The notes beneath the pieces are model-generated. The model was given only the letters and a program-made list of their open reading frames with translations. It did no database searches and was not told the DNA's origin. A DNA stretch of 64,000 nt, taken from the NCBI GenBank assembly GCA_021513715.1, contig CP084167.1, positions 1,066,571-1,130,570 of the forward strand, written 5' to 3'. The position numbers and the translations under genes are program-made. This document shows, in pieces, positions 9,014 through 17,565 of the stretch (position 1 is the first letter of the stretch; each line of letters opens with the position of its first letter). The DNA comes from Candidatus Heimdallarchaeum endolithica. Its GTDB lineage: Archaea; Asgardarchaeota; Heimdallarchaeia; Heimdallarchaeales; Heimdallarchaeaceae.

Positions 9014-10435
9014 TTAATCACTGTAAGAAACTGTTTCTTGTTTATAGTTTATCCAGTAGACATTTTCTTGTATCAAATCATGTTTTAATTTATTAGACTT
9101 AATAGTTGAGAAAGCATTTAGAAGCTTTACATAAGCCCACTCAAAAGAACCTCTCATTTTTAATTTTAGCAGTATTTGTATAATAAGTTCATAGAAAAGG
9201 AGAACATAAAAATCTATGAAAACTATCAGGTAAAAATATTCTTTTGGGATAACATAGTGTTTCATAAGATTAATACCTGTAGATTTTCGTATTATAACAG
9301 ATAATATCCATCTAGGAAGCAATTCTAAAATATTAAAGGAATAGATTGTTAAAGATAGTGTGCTCCATCTTCTAAAGAACTTCACCATCTTTTTATTAGC
9401 GACTTTCTCTCCTCTACCTCTAAATTCTATCTGATTTAGCAAGATCATTACCAGAATTATCTGTCCTCCCAATCTTACTAAATAAGATCCAATTGATGGG
9501 GTATTTTCAATAGTAGTAAATGTAAAAATGTGATATTTTTGCGATAAGGAAGGAAATCGAAAACCTATAACAATAAGTATTGAGCCCAAGAAAATCATTA
9601 ATAATCCTGATAAAACAAAATACAACAAACCTTTTCTTTTTGGGTTTGGTTCAGACAAGAATAGACCAATAATTGTTCCTACAAATGAAGAGACTAAAAA
9701 TGGCAGTAATGGGAACTTAGGCCCAATTACTATGTTTAGGAGCATAGTTTTAAAGGTAAAATAATGACTAACCACATATATATCTGGCCAACCAGGAATA
9801 TAGTTATTAGAAATTAGATCATTAAGGAAAGGAGTAGAAAAGAGAACAAGAAAAATTAGTATAACATAGATTAGGATGTATCTCTTTATTTTTTTATAAC
9901 CTTCATTTTTTAATAGAAAGAATAGTATAAAACCATTAATAATAAGAGCAAAACCTATAATTTGAAGAGTCTGTATCCAAAAATTTTCAGATAGAAAAGG
10001 TCTAAAGTTTGACCAATCTCCTGAGCGAATAGCTGTTCCGAAATATCCCCAATACCCCAATCCTTCAACTAAATATCCTATGAATACTATAACTACTCCA
10101 CCGGCTACATTTTTCTTTAATAATTTTTTCATATCATGTTCCATTCTCGCTTTTTTGGAAAAAGTGAGTGAATTAACTATTGCAGAAATGAAAAGAAAAA
10201 AACCATGCCAGGTCCCGAAATAACCTAACAGGACTATTAAAAACCATGTAAAAGGAGAAAAACTAAGATTACCTGAATAAAAAGAGTCCATTAACCAACT
10301 AGCATCAAAGAGTTTGTAACTTACGTGTACTAAAATTACTCCAAAGATAGCTACACCTCTTAAGATATCTAGTGAGACCAATCTTTTCGGCAGTTTATCT
10401 ACAGAAATATTTGCTTTTTTCTTTTCAAAATTCAA
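9014..10435 (-). CDS. Multi-pass membrane acyltransferase-like protein, paralogue
   Basis: 473 residues, again about ten membrane helices, with SLDILRGVAIFGVILVHVSY at residues 21-40 and, further in, WHGFFLFISAIVNS, which matches WRGFFIMISSTVNT in the neighbouring gene at 7552-8952. The C-terminal parts also correspond (RRWSTLSLTIYSF against RRWGIMSLTVYMF), confirming shared descent. The start is TTG 10435, preceded by a purine-rich stretch. The two genes are co-directional with a 61-base gap, so probably one transcript. Function as for its paralogue; divergence suggests different acceptors. Confidence 0.62.
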   Translation of the reverse strand: MNFEKKKANISVDKLPKRLVSLDILRGVAIFGVILVHVSYKLFDASWLMDSFYSGNLSFSPFTWFLIVLLGYFGTWHGFFLFISAIVNSLTFSKKARMEHDMKKLLKKNVAGGVVIVFIGYLVEGLGYWGYFGTAIRSGDWSNFRPFLSENFWIQTLQIIGFALIINGFILFFLLKNEGYKKIKRYILIYVILIFLVLFSTPFLNDLISNNYIPGWPDIYVVSHYFTFKTMLLNIVIGPKFPLLPFLVSSFVGTIIGLFLSEPNPKRKGLLYFVLSGLLMIFLGSILIVIGFRFPSLSQKYHIFTFTTIENTPSIGSYLVRLGGQIILVMILLNQIEFRGRGEKVANKKMVKFFRRWSTLSLTIYSFNILELLPRWILSVIIRKSTGINLMKHYVIPKEYFYLIVFIDFYVLLFYELIIQILLKLKMRGSFEWAYVKLLNAFSTIKSNKLKHDLIQENVYWINYKQETVSYSD

Positions 10436-10592
10436 GCTCTTTCAACTCAATGTTTTCTTTTGGTTTAAAAATTCATTTAAGATTTTCTATTCTTATTTAC
10501 TATTCACTAGCCAATCATTTTTACAAAATACATTTCTGTTAGTAATAAATATACCTAAATAAGAAAAACTTAATTTTTTCTATTTCAGATAA

Positions 10593-11219
10593 TTATTTTC
10601 TGTTTTCATTATTTTTCCGTCTTTTTTTCTTCCTTTCTTCTCTGTCTTTTTTTATACGGTAAGGAATTAGAAAAGGAAAACTAAACAAGAAAACAAAAAA
10701 CTCGAATATAATTGACCCTTTTTCTGGAGGTTTTCCTATAAATCTACTCAAAAAAGCATCAAAAGTGTTTCCTAACAAATTTCCTATTGAAATCATCCTT
10801 ATTATAATTAGTATATTCTCTGCTTCTTCTTCCCCGTAAAAATCAATCAACTGTTCTAAAGCCTCTTTTTGTGGGTTTTCCTCTGTTTCTGTGAAGTGTT
10901 GTGCAAACATTAATGCTAAACTCTCTTCTTCTGAACTGATATTAAAATTGAATTTCATTAATTCTTTTATTTCTTCTTCATTGCAGCCAGCTTTTTTAGC
11001 CCAATCAGTGTGTCCCCAAGCGCAATAGCGACAACCATTTACCGCAGTGACTACTAACATTATTCTTTCTCGAAAAGCTTCACTTATTTTTTCAGATCGC
11101 ATTGCTCTTCGAACTATCTTTCTGTTTTGCATTATTACTTTATTAGCTTTGTAAAATGTTCTAAAAGTGAAAGTTCTTTTTGAAAAATATTTACCATATT
11201 CTATAATTTTATTTCTCAT
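10593..11219 (-). CDS. AhpD/carboxymuconolactone decarboxylase-like protein with C-terminal membrane helix
   Basis: About 208 residues from ATG 11219, which is preceded by GGGG at 11227-11230 at the right distance; the longer reading from 11261 lacks a site. The core carries the AhpD-like redox motif CRYCAWGH (two Cys three apart, His four later) in the usual helical setting (MLVVTAVNG before it, KKAGCNEEEI after it). AhpD-like proteins act in peroxide reduction or as thiol oxidoreductases. Unusually, after the domain there is a hydrophobic helix (EFFVFLFSFPFLIPY) and a Lys/Arg-rich tail, so the protein is likely tethered to the inner face of the membrane. Confidence 0.8.
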   Translation of the reverse strand: MRNKIIEYGKYFSKRTFTFRTFYKANKVIMQNRKIVRRAMRSEKISEAFRERIMLVVTAVNGCRYCAWGHTDWAKKAGCNEEEIKELMKFNFNISSEEESLALMFAQHFTETEENPQKEALEQLIDFYGEEEAENILIIIRMISIGNLLGNTFDAFLSRFIGKPPEKGSIIFEFFVFLFSFPFLIPYRIKKDREERKKKRRKNNENRK

Positions 11220-11370
11220 TCGACTACCCCTTTGAAATGAAGAGATTATAAGAAAATTCATTTTACAAGAAAAATTAGAGAATTCTAAATAGTACCTTAA
11301 AATTCAGTTTTCTTAATTTATAAGCTTTTTACTTTTTAATTATGTTTTTTCACTTGTGTAAAGTGTCCTT

Positions 11371-11451
11371 CTATAATAGGTGAATAATAAGTAAAAGTTT
11401 TGATAGTTTGTGTTCAGGTTCTAACAATGCAATAATCATAAAGTTGCAAAA
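11371..11451 (-). pseudogene. 3' remnant of a second endonuclease V gene
   Basis: In one minus-strand frame this short stretch reads MIIALLEPEHKLSKLLLIIH then LL and a TAG stop at 11371-11373. It aligns with the C-terminal end of the intact endonuclease V at 38821-39513 (VIELLEPEHKLPKPLFIAHL). The two DNA stretches are also visibly similar (GTTTTG.. TTTGTGTTC.GGTTCTAA). Nothing else of the gene remains between the AhpD-like and transglutaminase genes. I read it as debris of a duplicated or translocated nfi. Confidence 0.5.
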
Positions 11452-11461
11452 TCTGAAATAT

Positions 11462-14068
11462 TTAACTAATCCATTTAATTTTTTTCAATCCTGACCTAAA
11501 ACTTAATTTTTTCTGTCCGGATAATAAAAGATATTTATTATCCTCACTAAGCAGATTTCTATTGTTAATTAATTCCAAAAAATCTTTCAACAGTCTTTCT
11601 TCAATGTTTGTTCCCGTATTTTTATCTAAATTTCTGTTTCTTGTTAGGAATTTAATTATAGTTTTAATAAAACTGTTTCTTGATTTTTGTTTTTTAAACA
11701 ATTCATCAAAATATGTCTGTAAATAGATTTTTTCCTGAACATATAGTCTTTGATTTTTCAGAGCAAATTTTGTTGGTAGTGTTAATCTTAATGTAGACAG
11801 ATTATCATTTTTTATTGAAATAAAACAAGGGATGTAACCCAATGCAATTCTTTTTGTAGTTTCATAATTTTTTAGCGGAGATAGAGAAGAATCTATTGCA
11901 TATCTCCTAGCTATTTGTTGTTCATCACTTACATCCATTATCATTTTTTCTCTAACACTAATTTTTATAGATTCTATAAGTTCCACTTTATTCTGATAAT
12001 CTTTAACAAACCTCTTATTTTTTTCTTCATTTTTTTCTAGAATTCTCATCACTTCTTGTTGTTTCTTCAACAGTCCACGTAATTGATTTTCTTGTGATAG
12101 AATTTCTTCCTCAAATTCTTTAATTTTTTTTAATTGCTCAATTTGCAATTTAGAATAGCCAGTTTTCATTCTATTTAATCTATTAACCTCATTTTCAAAT
12201 TGAACTAATTTCTCTCTTAATTCATTTCTTAAGTCATTATATGTGATATTTCTTAATTGTATTCGAATTTGTTCGATGTTATTTTTTGCGTCTTTAATAC
12301 GTAAGTTAGTTTTCTTTATTTCATTTTCAATTTCTTCTACTTTATTCTTTATCCTTTCTCTATTATTTCTATTTTGAGATATTGACTTTTTAAGTTTCGA
12401 AACTTCTGTATTAATTTTTTCTAATATTCGTTGATTTTGACTGATTACATTTTTTAGAACTGCTACCTCTCTATTATAGTTCTCATACAATTTTTCAAAT
12501 ATTTCATCAGCTGTTTCAACAAACATTTGAAAATATGAAATAAGCCTTTCGCTTCCCACAATGTCTCCTTTTAGAATATCCCCAATGTCTTTTTTGACTA
12601 AACTATCCATTTTTTCAGCAGAATAGATTTTAGGTTCTATTAAACCGTCATATTCTTCAAAATTAACATATTCATATATTCTAATGAATGGTAAGAAATT
12701 TTCTAGATCTTGAACAAAATGTCTGAGAATTACATTTATTGTGATATTCTTTTCAATAATATCAAGTTCTAATTCTCTTTCAAATTTTTCTAACGCAGGA
12801 AAATCATAAATTTCACTTATTTTTTCGCCAACTTTATCTAAATTCCTGACTTGTCTATAAGAAAACGACATTGTATTTGATTCAAATAGTTGCGATATTG
12901 ATATTGGTATAATTTCTTTTTCTGAAAGATAAAATGCCATTGGAATAAATAATGGTGCTATTTTCGAGTATTTTATTTTTTCATAATTAAGAGCTTGCAT
13001 TGCCAATACTAAAGACTCATCAAGGCTCCATGTAGAAAATAATTTTTTTCCTTCGACTAATCCAAATGGAAAAGAAAATATTAGATATTCTGCATCAGGC
13101 AAAGGTTGATAGGTTTTCTTATTTTTTTGTTCTAATTTTGGTCTCGAAGGAAGAGGTTGAATTTTTTTACCTTCCCTTGGTTTGATAATATCTACAGATT
13201 CTAATTTTAGTTTATAATCTACAGAGATTTTTGCATTACCTTCTAGTTCGTAGCTATAAAAATTGTCATTTAAAGAAGGTTCGAAAAAAACACTTATATG
13301 CCCAGGATCAACAAAACCTATTTCTGGTGGAGTATAGGTAGGATCAACAGGCACCCATTTCTTTCTAGTATATATCTCTGCCCATGCATGACCACCCCAA
13401 TCATCCACAATCTTACCATCTACAAACTCAAAATTTCCTGAGAAGCCAGAAACTAATCTACAAGGAATGTTTACAGCTCTGCATAAAGCAGCAAAAAGAT
13501 TTGCTTTTTCATAACAAACACCCGTTTTCAAAACATAAGTATCATAAGCAGTTCGTTTCTTCCCCCCATATATTTCTGCATAAAGTATATTTCTATTTAC
13601 GTACTCAGCTATCCTTGTAATTGCTTCTTCTAAATTTTTACAATTTTGAGTTAACTTCTTTGATTCATTAATTAATTGTTCATTTTCAGATTCTACTTCA
13701 AACGATGGAATTAAATAATTGTTTATCTCTGGGAGATACTTCTGAATAATTGGAAAAGGGATATTACTCATATCTTCTTTTTTAGCATTGGATATTATTT
13801 CAAGTTCTGCTTTGAAAATCACTGGATTATCTGTGAAGTTATATGAATCGTAATGCACTTCTATTACTTGATCTTTATTTTCAATAGAAGAAGGTTCAGG
13901 TGAAATATCAATAAGTTTCACTCTTTGGTAACGAGAATTTCCCGGCAGATACAAAGATAATTCGATAGCATCTAAAGTACCCTCAAAACAATATATATAG
14001 AAACCAAAGCTTATTTTAAATTTAGCATACTCAGCGTTTAAAATGTCCACAAAATTTTGTTCGGAAAT
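11462..14068 (-). CDS. Transglutaminase-like protein with long coiled coil
   Basis: About 868 residues. Numbering from GTG 14050, residues 140-240 are a transglutaminase-like domain with the full triad: Cys179 in KTGVCYEKANLF, His221 in GGHAWAEIY and Asp236 in VPVDPTY. A mixed middle region follows, then about 200 residues of Lys/Glu-rich heptads (about 510-715) predicted as a long coiled coil, and a C-terminal globular part. Such domains cleave or cross-link amide bonds. No signal peptide, so probably cytoplasmic. The start: GGGG at 14077-14080 points to ATT 14068 rather than GTG 14050, which has no binding site. It begins 17 bases after the stop of the AAA+ gene, so the two form an operon and probably a complex. 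Confidence 0.75.
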   Translation of the reverse strand: MSEQNFVDILNAEYAKFKISFGFYIYCFEGTLDAIELSLYLPGNSRYQRVKLIDISPEPSSIENKDQVIEVHYDSYNFTDNPVIFKAELEIISNAKKEDMSNIPFPIIQKYLPEINNYLIPSFEVESENEQLINESKKLTQNCKNLEEAITRIAEYVNRNILYAEIYGGKKRTAYDTYVLKTGVCYEKANLFAALCRAVNIPCRLVSGFSGNFEFVDGKIVDDWGGHAWAEIYTRKKWVPVDPTYTPPEIGFVDPGHISVFFEPSLNDNFYSYELEGNAKISVDYKLKLESVDIIKPREGKKIQPLPSRPKLEQKNKKTYQPLPDAEYLIFSFPFGLVEGKKLFSTWSLDESLVLAMQALNYEKIKYSKIAPLFIPMAFYLSEKEIIPISISQLFESNTMSFSYRQVRNLDKVGEKISEIYDFPALEKFERELELDIIEKNITINVILRHFVQDLENFLPFIRIYEYVNFEEYDGLIEPKIYSAEKMDSLVKKDIGDILKGDIVGSERLISYFQMFVETADEIFEKLYENYNREVAVLKNVISQNQRILEKINTEVSKLKKSISQNRNNRERIKNKVEEIENEIKKTNLRIKDAKNNIEQIRIQLRNITYNDLRNELREKLVQFENEVNRLNRMKTGYSKLQIEQLKKIKEFEEEILSQENQLRGLLKKQQEVMRILEKNEEKNKRFVKDYQNKVELIESIKISVREKMIMDVSDEQQIARRYAIDSSLSPLKNYETTKRIALGYIPCFISIKNDNLSTLRLTLPTKFALKNQRLYVQEKIYLQTYFDELFKKQKSRNSFIKTIIKFLTRNRNLDKNTGTNIEERLLKDFLELINNRNLLSEDNKYLLLSGQKKLSFRSGLKKIKWIS

Positions 14069-14084
14069 AGTATCAGCCCCTAAT

Positions 14085-17000
14085 TTATCCTTTTCCTTTT
14101 TTTATACGTATTTTTAATATTGATCCTACGTCTATTCTATGCTTTATTCCATCTTTCTTAATAATAGGAGAAATATCTATGATATCTTCTTTATTAAAAC
14201 TCCCTTTACGTACTTCCATCCTAACGTCATTGATTTGTTTTTCCATTTCTCCTTTAACAATAATTATATCAACAAATAACAATGGCTGATTGTCTTGATA
14301 AAACATTTCATCCTCCAACTCGTATAATTCAATTAGTTTAGGATGAACTGATATTGAAGCACTACGATTATTGTGATTTGCAACTACAACCTCAACGAAC
14401 TCATTCTTCATTAATTTGTCTAATCCTCGAACGTCCAGAGTAGAATCTCTCTTTGATATTATATTTTCAGTTACTTTAGGTGGTATTCTGGAAGCTATTG
14501 TACGTTCTCTCTTTTGTGTTGAAGAGCTAGAAGTTGGAAATTGTCCATATAATCCAAGTTTTTCAGCAATTTTTTTGTTTTTTATAATATCCTTATAAAA
14601 TGGATTTTCCTCTACAAAATTAGTACGACTGTCAGAATAGATGTATCGTTCTAGACTTTCTTTAAATTCATTACTACTCGAATGTGGAATTACATGAATA
14701 ATATCAAACTTGGAAATTTTATAATTAATATTAGCTCCTGAATTTTTATTTTCTCTGTATAGTACTATTGCTTGACGTAGTAAAGCTTCCAAACTGTTTT
14801 TTATATCACGAGGTGTTTGACGACCACATGACATTTGACCAAGATGAAGGCATACATCATCTAAATTATTTTTTATGTCCTCATCATAAAGAATAGAATA
14901 AAATTTGTTTTTTAAATGCTTTTCTATATTGCTTTTCCATATTGTAGCATATACATCTTTTGTTTCTGGTGGAAGAATTTTTATTATGTCCGAGGATCTA
15001 GATTTTATAGCTTTATTCATCTGACTTGGAATAAGATTAGTCAAAAAAATCAATCTAACATGTTCCTCCAGTCTAGATAATGAAGAAGTGCGTTCTTTTA
15101 AGACATTAATAATTTGTTTATTTTGAATATAGTGACTATCACTTAGAAAAATATCTGCCTCATCAAAAACAGCAAAACAAGGTGAAGATGATAATATAGT
15201 ATCAATCGCTTCATGCATATCTTCTGGTGTAATAATTTCTTTCAAATTAAATACAAGCACATTTAGTTCTTTTTTATAGAAGTTCTTTAAGGCAGATATC
15301 AGCATTGTTTTTCCACAACCAGGAGGACCAAATAATATTATTATTGGTATATGATCCATAAATTGTTGTTGCTCTGATAATGTAAGCATAGATTGGCCAT
15401 GACAATATAAAATTACCTTTGGTTCATCTAAACCCTTAATATCTTTAAAAGTTGCTTTAGTTATTACCGTTGATTCCTTTCTTTCTTCCAAAAATCCTTT
15501 GAAAAAGTTTTCTCTCTCACTTTTGCCCATGCTATCAACATTTGTATATTTAAAAAGTGAATATTTTTCTCGATTTTCTTTGTTATCAAAAAAATTTATG
15601 AATTCTTCTTCTCTATATCGTGCCTTATGAAATACACCTGTTCTATATCGTTCATAAATTTCCATCTTTACATTTGAACCTCTGAGCTCTTGAAATATTG
15701 AGCGCTCATTTTTTATTTGTTCAATTATTAGATTATTCAATTCATCTTTTTTATTCAACATGTTATTGTTATATGGCTCAAAATTTATATTAAATAATGC
15801 AGCTCTAATGTTTCGTGGTGCAATCTTTTTTCGCATTGCTTCTTGCGCAAATTTTTCTAAATCAAGATTAGCAATTACTTCTTCTCTAATTCCCAATTCA
15901 TTACGTAGAATAACTTCAATAATATGTTGGTACTCCCATATATTATAAGGTAATCCAACGAAAATACTTCTATCAATTCGCTGAAATATTCTTCTATCCA
16001 TTTTGTCTGGATGGTTTGTACAAAATACTATCAATAGCTTATTATTAGAATGTGTTTCACCTTCAAGTTCTGATAGAAGCGTATTTAATACTTCTTCTCT
16101 AGCAACTGTACCACCGTCTTCGTGTGATGAAGAAGGAGGATGTGATATTGTATCAATATCATCAAATATTAATGCACAACCTTTACTATTTTCCATATTT
16201 GCGGCTAATCTTGCCCTCTCAAAATAGGTAGCCAAATTAGCAGCACTAGAACCCACATATCTTTCCATTATGTCACTTGGTCTTTCAATGTGAATTACAT
16301 TCAATCCTAAAGCATCACATAATCTAACTGCCATAACTGTTTTTCCTGTTCCCGGAGGACCATAGAGTAGAACTTTATAACCACGTCTATTAATATCGGA
16401 CATAGCTTTTTTATATGAATCAAGTATTATATATTTTAATTTCTCATTTCCTCCGATTTCAGAAAATGTATATTTAGGCTTAGGAGGTTCAGGATTTTGA
16501 AGGAACTTCATGTTATAAGATACAGAAATTTGATGAAAAAATTGTAAGTCCTGTTCAGGAAATTCATGTATTGACTGGATATGTGTAATAATATTATTGA
16601 AAACAAGCCTTTTTTTTGGAGAATTTTCTAGTTCAGACTCTATTATTGAAAATGAATCAATAACATTTCTTTTAGAAACTAGATCAGCTAATATTTCGAC
16701 ATCATCAGGAGAAATAGAAGAAATAGAATGTGTTTGAAATTTCTTTTGTATTAATTCTTTAATTCGTTCTTTTTTTAAAGGTGGAACATAAATTAAATTA
16801 AACATCTTTGCTATTCTTGAATGACCAGCATGTCTCACAAGGTCTTGATAGTATAATTCTGAACAATATATTATTGTATAAGATCCTGTATTATCAATGC
16901 TTAAATTTTCCAATTCATTAATCAATGAATAAAATCGCTCCTTCAATTGTTCAAATAAATTATTTCCCCCTCTTTGGTTAACAGCTAAAGGACGTTCTAG

Positions 17001-17360
17001 CCCATCTACTCTTATGATGTAAGGTTTACTCTTTAACTTTTTGTATAAATTAATAAAACTAATTCTCTGTCCAGAAGTAAAACTAGCTTGATTTTCATAT
17101 AAATTTATAAATTGAGAATAAGGTGATGTAACCGTTAATTTCTTATAAAAGCATTTAGCTAAATCCTTAACAGATGAAATTGAAGGACCAAAGAAGAATA
17201 CTCCATTTTTGATTTTTGAATTTGTTTTAATATCTTCTGCTCTTGCATTTACAATATCTTCCAACAATTTTTCAAACAAATAATCCCAAACTTCTTTAGG
17301 ATAATATTCTTTTATCTCAGAACATAAATCCCTTTCTCCAACTAGTAGGTCTCTACTCAT
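14085..17360 (-). CDS. Large tandem AAA+ ATPase with an extra degenerate N-terminal module
   Basis: About 1,091 residues. Numbering from GTG 17369: residues 57-210 look like a decayed AAA+ module (GVFFFGPSISSVKDL where Walker A should be; YIIRVDGLER where Walker B should be). The second module has Walker A GPPGTGKT (337-344), Walker B ALIFDDID (399-406; Asp replaces the usual catalytic Glu) and Arg-finger-like RRIFQRIDRS. The third has GPPGCGKT (681-688) and CFAVFDEAD (731-739). Residues about 1000-1094 are beta-rich. The tandem classic modules recall Cdc48/p97-type remodelling machines, but no N-terminal Cdc48 domain is visible. ATG 17360 follows GGTG. Operon partner: the transglutaminase gene downstream; divergent neighbour: the giant surface protein. 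Confidence 0.85.
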   Translation of the reverse strand: MSRDLLVGERDLCSEIKEYYPKEVWDYLFEKLLEDIVNARAEDIKTNSKIKNGVFFFGPSISSVKDLAKCFYKKLTVTSPYSQFINLYENQASFTSGQRISFINLYKKLKSKPYIIRVDGLERPLAVNQRGGNNLFEQLKERFYSLINELENLSIDNTGSYTIIYCSELYYQDLVRHAGHSRIAKMFNLIYVPPLKKERIKELIQKKFQTHSISSISPDDVEILADLVSKRNVIDSFSIIESELENSPKKRLVFNNIITHIQSIHEFPEQDLQFFHQISVSYNMKFLQNPEPPKPKYTFSEIGGNEKLKYIILDSYKKAMSDINRRGYKVLLYGPPGTGKTVMAVRLCDALGLNVIHIERPSDIMERYVGSSAANLATYFERARLAANMENSKGCALIFDDIDTISHPPSSSHEDGGTVAREEVLNTLLSELEGETHSNNKLLIVFCTNHPDKMDRRIFQRIDRSIFVGLPYNIWEYQHIIEVILRNELGIREEVIANLDLEKFAQEAMRKKIAPRNIRAALFNINFEPYNNNMLNKKDELNNLIIEQIKNERSIFQELRGSNVKMEIYERYRTGVFHKARYREEEFINFFDNKENREKYSLFKYTNVDSMGKSERENFFKGFLEERKESTVITKATFKDIKGLDEPKVILYCHGQSMLTLSEQQQFMDHIPIIILFGPPGCGKTMLISALKNFYKKELNVLVFNLKEIITPEDMHEAIDTILSSSPCFAVFDEADIFLSDSHYIQNKQIINVLKERTSSLSRLEEHVRLIFLTNLIPSQMNKAIKSRSSDIIKILPPETKDVYATIWKSNIEKHLKNKFYSILYDEDIKNNLDDVCLHLGQMSCGRQTPRDIKNSLEALLRQAIVLYRENKNSGANINYKISKFDIIHVIPHSSSNEFKESLERYIYSDSRTNFVEENPFYKDIIKNKKIAEKLGLYGQFPTSSSSTQKRERTIASRIPPKVTENIISKRDSTLDVRGLDKLMKNEFVEVVVANHNNRSASISVHPKLIELYELEDEMFYQDNQPLLFVDIIIVKGEMEKQINDVRMEVRKGSFNKEDIIDISPIIKKDGIKHRIDVGSILKIRIKKGKG

Positions 17361-17565
17361 ATATAGCACCGATATTTATGTAAAAGAACTATATATATTC
17401 TCTTAAAAACTTTATTGTAGAAAAAATAGCGAGAGCTCTTTATGTTTATCTTGTGCTTAAATTGAAAAAACTACCAGATAAAAATTTTAGTATTTTTAGT
17501 TAACAAAATTTTTAATTAATGAAAGTTATCTACTAAAACACCTAAATGGTTTATAAAAAATAGGG

